Shown: positions 47,508-60,952, counted from the first letter of the stretch. The stretch: 64,000 nucleotides of DNA from Candidatus Pantoea persica (GCF_013753875.1 NZ_SMDS01000021.1:124001-188000), one strand, 5' to 3'. Program-made: numbers and translations. The notes: generated by a model not told the origin, from the sequence alone.

Positions 47508-47621
47508 GTTTTGAACCTGTGGAAACCAGAGAAGGGCGGCGTAAAACTGTCAAAAAGTGTAAACGGAACTGTGATCTTAATAAATAAAGACTGAAAATCC
47601 GGATTCATCTTTCATTTATAA

Positions 47622-47637
47622 TGTGATTTATATCACG
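47622..47637. promoter_or_regulatory. CRP binding site in the tsgA-ppiA divergent spacer
   Basis: TGTGATTTATATCACG closely matches the CRP consensus TGTGA-N6-TCACA with one mismatch. It is 149 bp upstream of ppiA and 115 bp upstream of tsgA. E. coli ppiA is known to be CRP-controlled, and crp itself is intact in this window. Confidence 0.75.
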
Positions 47638-47770
47638 AAGACGTTTGTGTCGTCGCGTTTTGCCGTTTCCCGCTTGGTGCGTAAATAATGGTAAAAGGCT
47701 GGCTCTTGCATTTCATGCTCTTTACAATCTATCTCGTTTAAAAGCTGCTCTCTAAGGTAAGGAATCATTC

Positions 47771-48343
47771 ATGCTTAAACGTACGCTTACAGCGGCGGTC
47801 GCCCTGTTTGCTCTCTCCTCCGTTTCCGCCTCCGCACTGGCTGCCAAAGGCGATACGCACGTTCTGCTCACCACTTCAGCCGGCAATATCGAACTTGAAC
47901 TGAGCAACCCGAAAGCGCCGGTTTCGGTGAAGAACTTTGTTGATTACGTTAACAACGGCTTCTATAACAACACCATTTTTCATCGCGTGATCCCGGGCTT
48001 TATGGTGCAGGGCGGCGGCTTCACCACCGACATGCAGCAGAAACAGACCAACGCACCGATCAAAAATGAAGCGGACAACGGCCTGCGTAACCTGCGCGGC
48101 ACTATTTCCATGGCGCGTACCGCTGAAAAAGACAGCGCTACCAGCCAGTTCTTCCTCAACGTGGCTGACAACGCCTTCCTCGACCACGGCCAGCGCGACT
48201 TCGGCTACGCGGTTTTCGGTAAAATCGTGAAGGGCATGGATGTGGCGGACAAAATTTCTCAGGTGCCGACCAAAGATGTGGGCCCGTATCAAAATGTGCC
48301 GGTAAAACCGGTAGTTATCATTTCTGCGAAAGTCCTGCCTTAA
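47771..48343 (+). CDS. ppiA: Periplasmic peptidyl-prolyl isomerase A (cyclophilin)
   Basis: PpiA catalyses cis-trans isomerisation of prolyl bonds in the periplasm. The 190-residue precursor has a signal peptide ([20 protein letters not shown], cleavage after ALA) and a cyclophilin fold with [13 protein letters not shown] and [27 protein letters not shown] precedes the start. Intact. Confidence 0.97.
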   Translation: MLKRTLTAAVALFALSSVSASALAAKGDTHVLLTTSAGNIELELSNPKAPVSVKNFVDYVNNGFYNNTIFHRVIPGFMVQGGGFTTDMQQKQTNAPIKNEADNGLRNLRGTISMARTAEKDSATSQFFLNVADNAFLDHGQRDFGYAVFGKIVKGMDVADKISQVPTKDVGPYQNVPVKPVVIISAKVLP

Positions 48344-48454
48344 TCTGTGACGCCGCCGTTTTCCGTCGGCATTAGTTTGTCCCGCTCCGGCAAAGGCACA
48401 AATTGCTCCTATACTCAGCTTCACGTATGCGGACAACTCTGAGCAGGAGGCGGC

Positions 48455-48628
48455 ATGGCCAGCAAACTCACCGAGAAACAAAAAAATACGCTCTGGCAGC
48501 AGCGACACGTCGCCAGCTATCAGGCCAGCTGTCGGCAGGAAGGCTTAACGCTGGCGAAGCCCGCCAGCACCTACGAGCAGGCCGAGGCGCGACTAGAATC
48601 GCTGAGGAGGCAGTATGGTGCCGAATAG
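48455..48628 (+). CDS. yhfG: YhfG, antitoxin-like partner of Fic
   Basis: A 57-residue basic protein (MASKLTEKQKNTLWQQRHVASY, ending LESLRRQYGAE) corresponds to E. coli YhfG (55 residues), which acts as the FicA-type antitoxin of the neighbouring FicT AMP-transferase. AGGAGG precedes the start. Its stop (TAG 48626) overlaps the start of the fic pseudogene by 14 bp, the normal bicistronic arrangement. Intact although its toxin is gone. Confidence 0.85.
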   Translation: MASKLTEKQKNTLWQQRHVASYQASCRQEGLTLAKPASTYEQAEARLESLRRQYGAE

Positions 48629-48877
48629 CAGTGTGGCGCGCGATCCCTATCTGTGGTAAAATGATGACGTGCTGGAAAACCGGCTGGCGATCCATGACGC
48701 TGCGGACGCGCTCAGCGCGTCTTCTTCGAGCAGCTTACGCTGCACACCGGCTATTTCCTTGAGTGGCAGAACGTCGAAGCGGAGCCGTGGCGCGCCGCCT
48801 GTCAGGCGGGTGCCAATGGCAATCTCCAGCCGCTGGAGGCGATTTTCGCCCGCGTAGTGAGTCGCGCCAGCCTGTAA
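48615..48877 (+). pseudogene. fic: Fic-domain AMP-transferase toxin, remnant
   Basis: The beginning (ARDPYLW-stop-NDDVLENRLAIHDAADAL) and the end (RVFFEQLTLHTGYFLEWQ to EAIFARVVSRASL, TAA 48875) match E. coli Fic, but the two pieces are directly joined. The deletion removes about 110 codons including the catalytic HPFxx(G)NGR motif. A TAA near 48655 and a shift at the junction add further damage. E. coli Fic is ~200 residues; only ~87 codons remain. Non-functional. Confidence 0.88.
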
Positions 48878-48916
48878 CCGGTAGAATAGTGGAGGTTTTC
48901 TCTGGCTGGACTGAGC

Positions 48917-49492
48917 ATGCTGCTGCTGATCGACAATTACGACTCCTTTACCTGGAACCTTTACCAATACTTTTGCGAGCTGGGCACACAGGTGCGCGTC
49001 GTGCGCAATGACGCGATGGCGCTGGAAGAGATGGCGTCGCTGCCGCTGACCCATCTGGTGATTTCACCAGGACCCTGTACGCCCGACGAGTCCGGCGTCT
49101 CTATGGCGGCGATCCGCTATTTCGCTGGCCGCATACCGGTGCTGGGCGTCTGCCTTGGCCATCAGGCTATCGCGCAGGCATATGGCGCGAAGGTGGTGCG
49201 CGCCCGGCAGGTGATGCACGGTAAGACCTCCGCTATAGCCCATAACGGCTGCGGCGTATTCCGCCATCTCAATCATCCGCTGACCGTTACGCGCTACCAC
49301 TCCCTGATCGTGGCCTGGGATTCGCTGCCTGACGACTTTGAGGTGACTGCCTGGAGCCTGAAAGAGGGTGAACCAGACGAGATCATGGGCTTTCGCCACA
49401 AAACCCTGGCGCTGGAAGGCGTGCAGTTCCACCCGGAAAGCATTCTCAGCGAGCAGGGCCATCAGCTGCTGCGCAATTTTCTCAGCCAGTAA
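48917..49492 (+). CDS. pabA: Aminodeoxychorismate synthase, glutamine amidotransferase subunit
   Basis: PabA supplies ammonia to PabB for 4-amino-4-deoxychorismate, a folate precursor. The 191 residues form a class I amidotransferase with Cys nucleophile in [15 protein letters not shown] and the His-Glu pair in [14 protein letters not shown]. The N-terminus [14 protein letters not shown] is typical. E. coli PabA has 187 residues. Intact, so folate synthesis is likely retained. Confidence 0.97.
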   Translation: MLLLIDNYDSFTWNLYQYFCELGTQVRVVRNDAMALEEMASLPLTHLVISPGPCTPDESGVSMAAIRYFAGRIPVLGVCLGHQAIAQAYGAKVVRARQVMHGKTSAIAHNGCGVFRHLNHPLTVTRYHSLIVAWDSLPDDFEVTAWSLKEGEPDEIMGFRHKTLALEGVQFHPESILSEQGHQLLRNFLSQ

Positions 49493-49535
49493 AGTTATGT
49501 TTGCCTTTGGGTGATTTATTATGCATATTTTATGA

Positions 49536-52219
<2,684 letters not shown>

Positions 52220-52277
52220 CACTTTACGACAAGGATTAACGGCGCGATCGAAGGATCACGCCGTGAGTGAGCGGAAA

Positions 52278-52910
52278 TCAGCGGGTGCCGTAAACGACAA
52301 TGGTTTTGCCGTGTGCGGAAATCAGGTTCTGGTCTTCCAACATTTTCAAAATGCGGCCCACAGTTTCGCGCGAGCAACCAACGATTTGGCCAATTTCCTG
52401 ACGAGTAATTTTTATTTGCATGCCGTCGGGATGCGTCATGGCGTCTGGCTGTTTCGCCAGGTTAAGCAGGGTTTGTGCAATACGTCCGGTCACGTCAAGG
52501 AAAGCTAAATTGCCCACCTTTTCCGAGGTAACCTGCAAACGGCGCGCCATCTGCGAAGAGAGACGTATTAAAATATCCGGGTTCACCTGGATCAGCTGAC
52601 GGAATTTCTTGTAGGAAATCTCCGCCACTTCGCACGCGGTTTTGGCGCGTACCCAGGCGCTGCGCTCCTGACCCTCCTCAAACAGACCAAGCTCGCCGAT
52701 AAAATCACCCTGATTCAGGTAAGAGAGGATCATCTCCTTGCCTTCTTCATCTTTAATCAGTACCGCAACGGAACCTTTCACGATATAGTAGAGGGTTTCA
52801 GCCTTCTCACCCTGATGAATCAGCGTACTTTTGGATGGATATTTGTGAATATGGCAATGGGACAGGAACCATTCGAGTGTAGCGTCTGTTTGCGGTTTGC
52901 CGAGAACCAT
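52278..52910 (-). CDS. crp: cAMP receptor protein
   Basis: CRP is the global cAMP-dependent activator of carbon metabolism. The 210 residues are almost identical to E. coli. cAMP-binding residues lie in [20 protein letters not shown], and the recognition helix is in [20 protein letters not shown]. Intact. It is divergent from yhfA across 296 bp in which no specific site was assigned. A CRP box near ppiA shows at least one retained target. Confidence 0.98.
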   Translation of the reverse strand: MVLGKPQTDATLEWFLSHCHIHKYPSKSTLIHQGEKAETLYYIVKGSVAVLIKDEEGKEMILSYLNQGDFIGELGLFEEGQERSAWVRAKTACEVAEISYKKFRQLIQVNPDILIRLSSQMARRLQVTSEKVGNLAFLDVTGRIAQTLLNLAKQPDAMTHPDGMQIKITRQEIGQIVGCSRETVGRILKMLEDQNLISAHGKTIVVYGTR

Positions 52911-53206
52911 TCGCTATTATCCTCTATTGTAATCGTGCCCAAATTGCAGAGCGTTATTCCCTGCTAGGCGATTAAAGCTTCAAGCGTTTCCCCTAAAGGA
53001 GATTATTCGGGGGTTATTTTGCGCCAGGCGCGTCATGCATCCCGCCTTCGTCCTAACGAAACTATTTTCAGCACTGTTTATAGCACAGCTTTTGCCGACT
53101 GTCTTCTGTTGTTGTCTCGCTTCAGTAAAGGGGGGATTAGTCTGGATTGCTGTTTGCTAGGCGAACGCGTACTCTGGCGGCAAACGGGCTATTCCTGAGG
53201 TGAAAT

Positions 53207-53589
53207 ATGCAGGCAAGAGTGAAGTGGGTAGAGGGGTTGACCTTTCAGGGCGAGTCGGCGTTAGGGCATCAGATCCTGATGAACGGCAACGCCGGCGACA
53301 AGGCACCAAGCCCGATGGAGATGGTGCTGATGGCGGCGGGCGGCTGTAGCACTAGACGTAGTTTCGATTTTGCAAAAAGGGCGTCACGATGTGGCGGACT
53401 GCGAAGTGAAGCTGAACTCCGAGCGTCGGGAAGAGGCGCCTGTTTACCCATATCAATCTGCACTTTTTGGTCAGCGGCAAGGCGGTGGCGCGCGCCGTGG
53501 AGCTGTCGGCGGAGAAGTATTGCTCGGTGGCGCTGATGCTGGGCAAGAGCGTGGAGATGACCCACAGCTATGAAGTCGCAGAGTGGTAA
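53207..53589 (+). pseudogene. yhfA: OsmC-family protein YhfA, broken
   Basis: The start MQARVKWVEGLTFQGESALG is identical to the family N-terminus up to MEMVLMAAGGCS. A one-base shift near 53352 moves IDVVSILQKGRHDVADCEVK to another frame, and a second shift near 53441 moves LFTHINLHFLVSGKA. A few codons are also missing before VARAVELSAEKYCSVALML. The end HSYEVAEW is followed by TAA at 53587. E. coli YhfA has 134 residues. Confidence 0.9.
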
Positions 53590-53687
53590 CACGCAGCGTT
53601 TCTAGCAAGGCGCCTCGCAGGCAAGAGGGGTCGATGGCATCTCTGCTCGCTTGGCCCGCGCAATTACGGACCTCCTCCCTGAGGTGC

Positions 53688-53719
53688 GCCCGTTGCCGGG
53701 CCAACGCGCGGCAACGGGC
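53688..53719. repeat. Perfect 10-bp inverted repeat upstream of the prkB end
   Basis: gcccgttgcc and ggcaacgggc are separated by 12 bp in the gene-free yhfA-prkB interval. No T tract follows, so it is not an ordinary terminator. It could be a palindromic intergenic repeat. Confidence 0.6.
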
Positions 53720-53802
53720 AAACACGGTTTGACTGACCTTGGCGCGGTACGCTTTGCTCTTTTGCCCATTTTCCCCGCATGTTGCAGTTATGCGCTGTCT
53801 GC

Positions 53803-54672
53803 TCAGGCGATCTGCTTGCCTTCCATCAGCCGCTGCACCAGCGGCGCCATAATCAGCTCCATCGCCAGCCCCATCTTGCCGCCCGGCACCACCAGCGTAT
53901 TCATATGGGAGATAAACGATCCCTGCAGCATCGCCAGCAGATAGGGAAAATCGATATTGTCCAGCCCGCGGAAGTGAATCACCACGAAGCTCTCATCCAG
54001 CGAGGGAATTTCGCGCGCGGCGAAAGGGTTGGAGGTGTCGACGGTCGGCACGCGCTGAAAGTTGATATGGGTGCGCGAGAACTGCGGCGTAATGAAGTTG
54101 ATGTAATCCTCCATCGAGCGCACCACCGAATCCATCACCGCTTCGCGCGAGTGGCCGCGCTCGCTGGTGTCGCGCACTAGCTTCTGAATCCACTCCAGGT
54201 TGACGATTGGCACGACGCCCACCAGCAGATCGACTTTTTCCGCCACGTTATGCTGCTGCGTCACCACGCTGCCGTGCAGCCCTTCGTAAAACAGCACGTC
54301 GGTGTTTTCCGGCAGCGGCTGCCACGGCGTAAAGGTACCGGGCAGCTGATTCCAGGGCACTGCCTCGTCGTAGGTGTGCAGGTATTTGCGCGACTGGCCG
54401 GTGCCCGACTGGCCGTAGTCGATAAAGCTCTGCTCCAGCAGGCCGAAATCGTTCGCTTCCGGGCCGAAGTAGCTGATATGGCGGCCCAGATCGCGCGCCT
54501 TGCGGATCGCCATATCCATCTCCGGCCGCGTATAGCGGTGGAAGCTGTCGCCCTCCAGCTCGGCGGCGCGCAGATTCAGCTGCTGGAAAATCTTCCGGAA
54601 CGCCAGGCTGGTGGTGGTAGTGCCCGCTCCGCTGGAGCCGGTCACCGCAATAATCGGGTGTCGTGCTGACAT
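53803..54672 (-). CDS. prkB: Phosphoribulokinase-like protein
   Basis: PrkB is a P-loop kinase related to phosphoribulokinase and uridine kinase; its enterobacterial role is not established. The 289 residues equal E. coli PrkB. The Walker A motif is [15 protein letters not shown], with [15 protein letters not shown] and the sugar-phosphate binding [13 protein letters not shown]. Intact, although its neighbours yhfA, yheU and yheT are all broken. Confidence 0.95.
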   Translation of the reverse strand: MSARHPIIAVTGSSGAGTTTTSLAFRKIFQQLNLRAAELEGDSFHRYTRPEMDMAIRKARDLGRHISYFGPEANDFGLLEQSFIDYGQSGTGQSRKYLHTYDEAVPWNQLPGTFTPWQPLPENTDVLFYEGLHGSVVTQQHNVAEKVDLLVGVVPIVNLEWIQKLVRDTSERGHSREAVMDSVVRSMEDYINFITPQFSRTHINFQRVPTVDTSNPFAAREIPSLDESFVVIHFRGLDNIDFPYLLAMLQGSFISHMNTLVVPGGKMGLAMELIMAPLVQRLMEGKQIA

Positions 54673-54733
54673 GGTAAAGCTCCCTGTAACGTCGAGCGAT
54701 AAGCATTGTTAACACGAAACGCGCCGTGGCGCA

Positions 54734-54949
54734 TCAGCCGCGAAATTCGCTGCGCGGCATGATGTTGACGGTTTCGTGTAGTTCCGACCAGACCAGTACG
54801 ACGTCGCCGCGCCAGCTGACGGCGCAAATCGTCCACTTTTTGCGCCAGCGTGCGCTCCTGCTCGCCGTAGTCGGTGCTTTCGCTCAGCACAAAGGCTTCA
54901 ACCAGGTTGGTCAAAGTTTCAGGGGCAAGCTGTTACCAGGGATAATCAT
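54734..54949 (-). pseudogene. yheU: YheU, broken
   Basis: YheU is a 72-residue cytosolic protein of unknown function (UPF0270). The start MIIP is followed by a lost base and a TAA, then [28 protein letters not shown] in another frame. A second shift precedes the end [21 protein letters not shown]. The 5' end overlaps the degraded end of yheT. Confidence 0.87.
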
Positions 54950-55919
54950 GATGAAAGCCATTGTGAGAGCCACTGCGGCACACGGCTGCTCCAGCCACAT
55001 CTGCGGATGACGCAGGGTGCCGCCGACAAAGCCAACGTGTCCGCCATGCGGCGTGAGTTGATAAGTGGTGGTGGCTGAGAGCTGCTCCGGCTGGGGGATC
55101 ACCTCGTCAGTGATAAAAGGATCGTCTTTTGCGTGGACGATCAGCAAGGGTTTACGCACATTTTTCAGCAGCGGCATGGCGCTGGCGCGGCGGTATTAGT
55201 CGCCCGCGTCGAGAAAGCCGTGAGCGCGGGCGGAAATGGCGTCGTCAAATTCGCGAAAGCGGAGCAGCGCCTTCAGCTGCAGCAGATCCACCGGCAGGGT
55301 GCCCGGCCAGGCGCGCAGCTTGCGCGCGGCGTTCTTTTTCAGCTGGTCCAGCAGGTAGCGCTGGTAGAAGCGCGAAAAACCCTACTCCAGCTTCAGGCTG
55401 CACGGATCCAGCAGCAGCGGCGCAGAGACGATCACCTTGGCGTCGAGCGGCGCTGCTCAGCCTGCCGAGCAGGCAGCCCAGCATATTGCCGCCGAGCGAC
55501 ACGCCTACCGCGGCGGTCGGCGCGTTGCCGAAGCGCCTGCGCAGCCAGTGAAGAAAAAAGGCTGCATCTTCCGTCTCGCCGGAATGATAGATGCGGTGCA
55601 GGTGGTTCGGCTCGCCGCCGCAGCCGCGACAGTGCATCACAACGCCAAGCCAGCCTTGCCGCTGGCAGGCGTGCATCAGGCCGTGAGCGTACAGGCTGTG
55701 GAAGCTGTCCTCCAGCCAGTGAAACAGCACCACGCGCGGCTTATGGCACGCCTGCTGCGGATCTTCGCTCCAGGCGAGATCGACAAAATCGCCGTCCGAC
55801 AGGTCGAGGCGCTGCCAGTGCGAACGCAGCAGCAGGCGGCGGCGCACTAGGCGCAGCGGTTGAAAAGGCGCCGACTCGCCAGGCGGAAATTTCATGCCGC
55901 AAGGGGTTGTCTGTCGCAT
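54911..55919 (-). pseudogene. yheT: YheT alpha/beta hydrolase, broken
   Basis: YheT is a predicted hydrolase of ~340 residues. The N-terminal part (HWQRLDLSDGDFVDLAWSEDP) reaches the nucleophile GVSLGGNMLGCLLGRL and then shifts near 55440. TAG lies near 55383 (LE-stop-GFSRFYQRYL, Lys expected) and TAA near 55198 (Tyr expected). The C-terminal part KPLLIVHAKDDPFITDEV retains the catalytic Asp and His regions in another frame, but the last ~20 codons are altered. Confidence 0.9.
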
Positions 55920-55966
55920 ATCACGCTGTTAGGTTTGTTGTGAATTGGGGTGAGGAGCACCCGTTC

Positions 55967-56562
55967 ATGGAACTGAGCCTGTTTTTTTCAATGTTAGGTT
56001 TTCTCTGGGTCGCTGCCATCACATCATGCCAGGCCCTAATAATATGTTACTCACTGCATCGGGCGCCAATTTCGGCTTCTGGCACAAGCTGCCGCTGATG
56101 ATCGGCATGCAGGTGATGCTGCTGATGGTGGCCTTTGGCGTCGGCAGCCTGATCCTGCTCCATCCCGCGCTGCACCTGATCCTGAAGATCGCCGGCAGTC
56201 TCTATCTGCTCTGGCTGGCCTGGAAGATCACCACTGCCGCCTATGAAAAGCTGGAGACTGGCGAGACGCCGCCAAAACCGATGCCGTTCTGGCAGGCCGG
56301 CCTGCGACAGCTTATCAACCCAAAAGCCTAGCTGATGGCGCTGGGCGCGGTGGCGAGTTTTAGCCTCGCGGGCGCGGCCTATCTCTATTCGGTGGTGGCG
56401 ATAAGCTTCGGCATGTTCCTGGTCAATCTGGTGGCAGGCGTTATCTGGATCGGCTTCGGCGCGCTGATTGGCCGCATTCTGTAGAGCCGTCGCGCCTGGA
56501 CGATCTTCAATCTGGCAATGGGCCAGCTCACCGCCGCCTGTGTGCTACTGATCTGGCGCTGA
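55967..56562 (+). pseudogene. LysE/RhtB-family amino acid exporter, broken
   Basis: Members of this family export amino acids such as homoserine or threonine through six membrane segments. The first segment (LSLFFSMLGFLWVAAIT) is followed by a four-base insertion that disrupts the signature PGPNNMLLTASGANFGF. TAG at 56329 replaces Trp (INPKA-stop-LMALGA) and TAG at 56482 probably replaces Gln. The product would end VLLIWR at TGA 56560. This gene is not at this place in E. coli. Its 3' end converges on the LacI-type pseudogene with a one-base gap. Confidence 0.85.
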
Positions 56563-56563
56563 G

Positions 56564-57473
56564 CTAGCTGGAGGCGCGCTCGACGCGCCGCCACGGCAAT
56601 ATTTCCCGCACCACAGGCGCGTTCGGCCGGCGAATGCGCTGCAGCAACAGCTGAACGCTGCGCTCGCCCAGCTGATACATCGGCTGTTCAACGGTGGTCA
56701 GCGGTGGATTCAGGCTGCTGGTAAAGGGAATGCCGTCGAATCCCACCACCGCGAGATCTTCCGGCACGCGCAGGCCCGTTTCCAGCGCGGCATGCACCGC
56801 GCCGACCGCCAGCACGTCCGATACCGCCAGCACCGCGTCTGGCGGCTCGGCCTGCTGCAGAAGCTGGCGCAGCGCCTAGCTGCCCGCCTCGCGCTGGTGG
56901 GAATATAGGTAGTGCATGTCACTGTTGATCAACCCAATCCGCCGCCGCCCTCTGTCCGCCAGGTAGCGCACCGTGTCCCGCGCCGCGCCTCAGTTGTCGA
57001 GCGACACCGAGGAGGCGGGGATTGCGGGATCGTACTCTGCGCACTGCAACCCAAGGCGCGTCGCCGATGATCGCAGCAATCTCCTGCAGCGCCGCGGCGG
57101 CATCCATGGTAATGACCCCATCCACCACTTTGCCGGTCAGCAGGCTCAGATAGGCGGATTCGCGCCGCAGCTGGGAGGCGGAGTTGCACAGCAAGATATG
57201 GTAGCCCTGCGCTTCAGCTTCCGCCTCGATGCCCTGCACCACGCGCGATCAGAAGGGATTGGTGATATCGGAGATCAGCACCAGCAGTATATGGCTCTGG
57301 GCGGTGCGCAGCTGGCGCGCCAGCAGATTTGGCTGGTAATCGCTGGCGGAGATGGCCGCCAGCACTTTGTCGCGCGTATCGGCCTTTACGCCAGGATGGT
57401 CATTAAGCACACGAGAGACCGTAGCTTTAGAGACGCCAGCAGCAGCGCGACCTTCTCAATAGAGTTGCCGCAT
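56564..57473 (-). pseudogene. LacI-family transcriptional repressor, broken
   Basis: The N-terminal helix-turn-helix and hinge (SKATVSRVLNDHPGVKADTRDKVLAAI) are recognisable but preceded by a frameshift right after the start codon. A TGA near 57251 interrupts DITNPF-stop-SRVVQGIE. The effector domain (EAEAQGYHILLCNSASQLRRESAYL) shifts near 57045, and TAG lies near 56877 (Gln expected). The C-terminal lobe (MLAVSDVLAVGAVHAALETGLRVPEDLAVVGFDGIPF) is open. The target operon is unknown. Confidence 0.87.
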
Positions 57474-57699
57474 ACCTTTCTCGCGGGTTAAAAATGGACC
57501 TTTAAATAGCACAGCGGCTGTGTGAGCGCCTGACAATTTATCTGAATTGCCGCGTTTCGCTGATCACGTTCTGCGCATCAGCTTTGCTGAGATGATCTAA
57601 GAACGTCTGTTTATTAAGAATAATTTTTAATTCCTTTATGAAATCATCGCTGTTGGCGACACTGCGCCCACTATCAGCATCCAGACGGAGTGCAAAATC

Positions 57700-58666
57700 A
57701 TGGCAGCAAAGGGACGTTTAACAATTTTAGCCGCAGGACTGTCGCTGCTGGTGCTTCAGGCGCAGGCGGTGAACGTGACGGTGGCTTACCAGACCTCCGC
57801 CGAACCGGCAAAAGTCGCGCAGGCGGACAACACCTTCGTGAAAGAGAGCGGAGCCACTGTCGACTGGCGTAAGTTCGACAGCGGCGCCGGGGTGCTGCGC
57901 GCGCTGGCGTCGGGCGACATGCAGATTGGCAATACCGGCTCCAGCCCGCTGGCGGTTGCTGCTACGCAGCAGCTGCCGATTGAGGCTTTCCTGCTGGCGT
58001 CGCAGCTCGGCAACTCCGAGGCGCTGGTGGTGAAAAAAAGCATCAGCGGCTCGAAATATCTGATCGGCAAACGTATCGCCGTCTCCTTTATTTCCACCAC
58101 CCACTACAGCTTGCTGGCGGCGCTGAAGCACTGGGGCATTAAGCCGACCGAGGTGCAGCTGCTAAACCTGCAGCCGCCGGCGATTATCGCCGCCTGGCAG
58201 CGCAGCGATATCGACGGCGCCTACGTCTGGGCGCCCGCCGTTAACGCGCTGGAGAAAGAGGGTAAAGTGCTGACCAACTTGTCGCAGGTGGGGCAGTGGG
58301 GCTCGCCGACCCTCGACGTCTGGGTGGCGCGCGAAGATTTCGCGCAGGCGCATCCAAGTGGTGACCGCTTTCGCCTGCAGCACGCTCGAGGCACAGAAGC
58401 CCTACCTCGACAATCCCGAACAGTGGCTGAAGCAGCCGGATAACCTGAGTAAGCTGTCGCGCCTGAGCGGCGTGCCGGAGGCGCAGGTGTCCGGCAACAC
58501 CTATCTCACGGCGCAGCAGAAGATTGAGCAGCTGGGCAAGCCGGTGAATAAAGCGATCGTCGATACGGCGATCTTCCTGAAAGAGCAGGGCAAAGTGCCG
58601 CAGGCGAACGCCGATTACAGCGCGTTCGTCACCAGCCGATTCGTCGAGCCGTTAGCGAAACCCTGA
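57700..58666 (+). pseudogene. tauA: Taurine ABC transporter, periplasmic binding protein, frameshifted
   Basis: TauA binds taurine in the periplasm. The signal peptide (TILAAGLSLLVLQAQA) and mature start VNVTVAYQTSAEPAKVAQADN are almost identical to E. coli TauA. A single frameshift near 58360 (after EDFAQAHP) separates the first ~220 codons from the C-terminal ~100 (TLEAQKPYLDNPEQWLKQPDN to [10 protein letters not shown]). Otherwise the gene is well preserved, so inactivation is recent. Confidence 0.92.
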
Positions 58667-58676
58667 GGAGAACGCC

Positions 58677-59433
58677 ATGCTGCGCATCGCTTATCTTAAC
58701 GCGCGTTATGCCGACCGCCCGGTGCTGCAGGACATTAACCTGCAGATCGACAAGGGCGAACTGCTGGTGGCGCTCGGCCCGTCGGGCTGCGGTAAAACCA
58801 CGCTGCTGAACCTGATCGCCGGCTTTTTGCCGGTCGAATCCGGCAGCATTACGCTGGACGGCCAAGCGATCAGCGGGCCGGGCGCGGAGCGCGGCGTGGT
58901 GTTTCAGCATGAAGGGCTGCTGCCGTGGCGCAACGTGCTGAATAACGTCGCCTTTGGCCAGATCGCCGGCATGGCGCGCGGCGAGCGCAACCGCATCGCA
59001 CGGCGGCTGATTAAAAAGGTGGGGCTGGAAGGGGCGGAGAACCGTCCCATCTGGCAGCTCTCCGGCGGCCAGCGCCAGCGCGTCGGCATCGCCCGCGCTC
59101 TGGCGGCGGATCCGCGACTGCTGCTACTTGACGAGCCGTTGGGCACGCTGGACGCCTTTACCCGCGAACAGATGCAGACGCTGCTGCTGCTGCTGTGGCG
59201 CGACAGCGGCAAGCAAATCTTTCTGATTACGCACGATATTGAAGAGGCGATCTTCCTCGCCAGCGAGCTGCTGCTGCTTTCGCTGGGGCCGGGTGGAGCG
59301 GCTGTCGCTCGATTTCGGTCAGCGCTTTGCCGCCGGCGAACCCTGCCGCGCCATCAAATCCGATCTCGCCTTTATTGCGCAGTGCGAGTATGTGCTGAGC
59401 CGGGTTTTCGAACAGCGGGAGGCCTTTGCATGA
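58677..59433 (+). pseudogene. tauB: Taurine ABC transporter ATPase, frameshifted near the end
   Basis: The ATPase has Walker A ([14 protein letters not shown]), signature ([16 protein letters not shown]) and Walker B ([13 protein letters not shown]), all intact. A frameshift near 59288 moves the last ~47 codons ([22 protein letters not shown] to the TGA at 59431) out of frame. The shifted frame happens to be the tauC frame, so a continuous 473-codon reading frame runs from tauB through tauC. The ATPase core could still be made as part of that fusion. Confidence 0.9.
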
Positions 59434-60098
59434 GCGCGGTGATCAACGATAAAACCACGGCGGCGCGGCAGCGGCTGCTGATCGCCGGTCCGCAGGGCTT
59501 TATGGACGCCACGCTGTGGCAGCATCTTGCCGCCAGCCTGACTCGCATGCTGGTCGCGCTGGTCGCCGCGGCGGTCATCGGCATTCCAGTCGGCATCTCG
59601 ATAGGTCTGAGCCCGGCGGTGCGCGGCCTGCTCGATCCGCTGATTGAGCTTTACCGACCCGTGCCGCCGCTCGCCTATCTACTGCTGATGGTGATCTGGT
59701 TCGGCATCGGCGAGACCTCGAAGATTCTGCTGATCTATCTGGCGATTTTCGCGCCGGTGACGCTGTCAACCTTGGCGGGCGTGCGCAATACGCAACAGGT
59801 GCGCCTTTGCGCCGCGCAGTCGCTAGGCGCCAGCCGCTGGCAGCTGCTGCGCTGGGTGATCCTGCCCGGCGCGCTGCCGGAGATCCTGACCGGTCTGCGC
59901 ATCGGGCTGGGCGTCGACTGGTCGACGCTGGTGGCGGCGGAGCTGATCGCCGCCACGCGCGGGCTAGGCTTTATGGTGCAGTCGGCGGGCGAATTTCTGG
60001 CGACCGACGTGGTGCTGGCGGGTATCGCGGTGATCGCGCTGATTGCCTTTATCTTAGAACTGGGGCTGCGCGCCCTGCAGCGTCGACTGACGCCCTAG
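59430..60098 (+). pseudogene. tauC: Taurine ABC transporter permease, truncated
   Basis: TauC is the membrane permease. The start MSAVINDKT overlaps the tauB stop (ATGA). Compared with E. coli TauC (275 residues), about 37 codons including the first membrane segment are deleted in frame: [17 protein letters not shown] is joined directly to [16 protein letters not shown]. The EAA loop ([23 protein letters not shown]) is present. TAG at 60096 replaces Trp in RRLTPW, removing about five residues. The first-segment loss probably inactivates it even though the frame is open. Confidence 0.85.
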
Positions 60099-60112
60099 AA
60101 TGGAGAACATGC

Positions 60113-60952
60113 ATGAACGAAAAGCTGAACATCGCCGCGCTCGGCCCTTACATCGGCGCGCAGGTATCGAATCTCGATTTAACCCGGCCACTGAGCGACG
60201 CCCAGTTCGAACAGCTCTATCACGCGCTGCTGCGCCATCAGGTGCTGTTTCTGCGTAACCAGCCGATTACGCCGCACCAGCAGCGTGCGCTGGCGTCGCG
60301 CTTCGGCGACCTGCACATCCATCCAGTTTATCCGCACGCTGAGGGCGTGGAGGAGATTATCGTGCTGGATACCCATCAGGACAATCCGCCGGACAACGAC
60401 AACTGGCACACCGACGTGACCTTTATCGAGACGCCGCCGGCGGTGGCGATTCTGGCGTCGAAGCTGCTGCCTGAGTCAGGCGGCGATACTCTGTGGGCAA
60501 GCGGCATCGCCGCCTGGGAGACGCTGTCGGCGCCGATCAAAACCCTGCTGGAAGGGCTGCACGCCGAGCATGATTTTAAGAAGTCGTTTCAGGAGTATAA
60601 ATATCGCCGCAACGAAGAGGATCATCAGCGCTGGCAGCAGGCGGTGACGAAGCATCCGCCGGTGCAGCATCCAGTGGTCCGCACCCATCCGGTGAGCGGA
60701 CGCAAAGCGCTGTTCGTTAACGAGGGGTTTACGACGCGCATCGTCGAGCTGAGCGAGAAAGAGAGCGACGCCGTGCTGGCGCTGCTCTACGCGCACGCCA
60801 CGAAGCTGGAGTTTCAGGTGCGCTGGCGCTGGCAGCCGAACGACGTGGCGATCTGGGATAACCGCGTGACGCAGCACTATGCGAATGCGGATTATTACCC
60901 AGCAAGGCGGGTGATGCAGCGGGCGACGGTGCTGGGGGATCGGCCTTTTTAA
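60113..60952 (+). CDS. tauD: Taurine dioxygenase
   Basis: TauD is an Fe(II)/2-oxoglutarate dioxygenase that releases sulfite from taurine. The 279 residues have the HxD iron ligands in [15 protein letters not shown], the distal His in [12 protein letters not shown] and the 2-oxoglutarate Arg in RRVMQRAT. Intact, the only such gene in the tau operon. Without TauABC it would depend on another route for substrate, so it may be awaiting decay. Confidence 0.95.
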   Translation: MNEKLNIAALGPYIGAQVSNLDLTRPLSDAQFEQLYHALLRHQVLFLRNQPITPHQQRALASRFGDLHIHPVYPHAEGVEEIIVLDTHQDNPPDNDNWHTDVTFIETPPAVAILASKLLPESGGDTLWASGIAAWETLSAPIKTLLEGLHAEHDFKKSFQEYKYRRNEEDHQRWQQAVTKHPPVQHPVVRTHPVSGRKALFVNEGFTTRIVELSEKESDAVLALLYAHATKLEFQVRWRWQPNDVAIWDNRVTQHYANADYYPARRVMQRATVLGDRPF

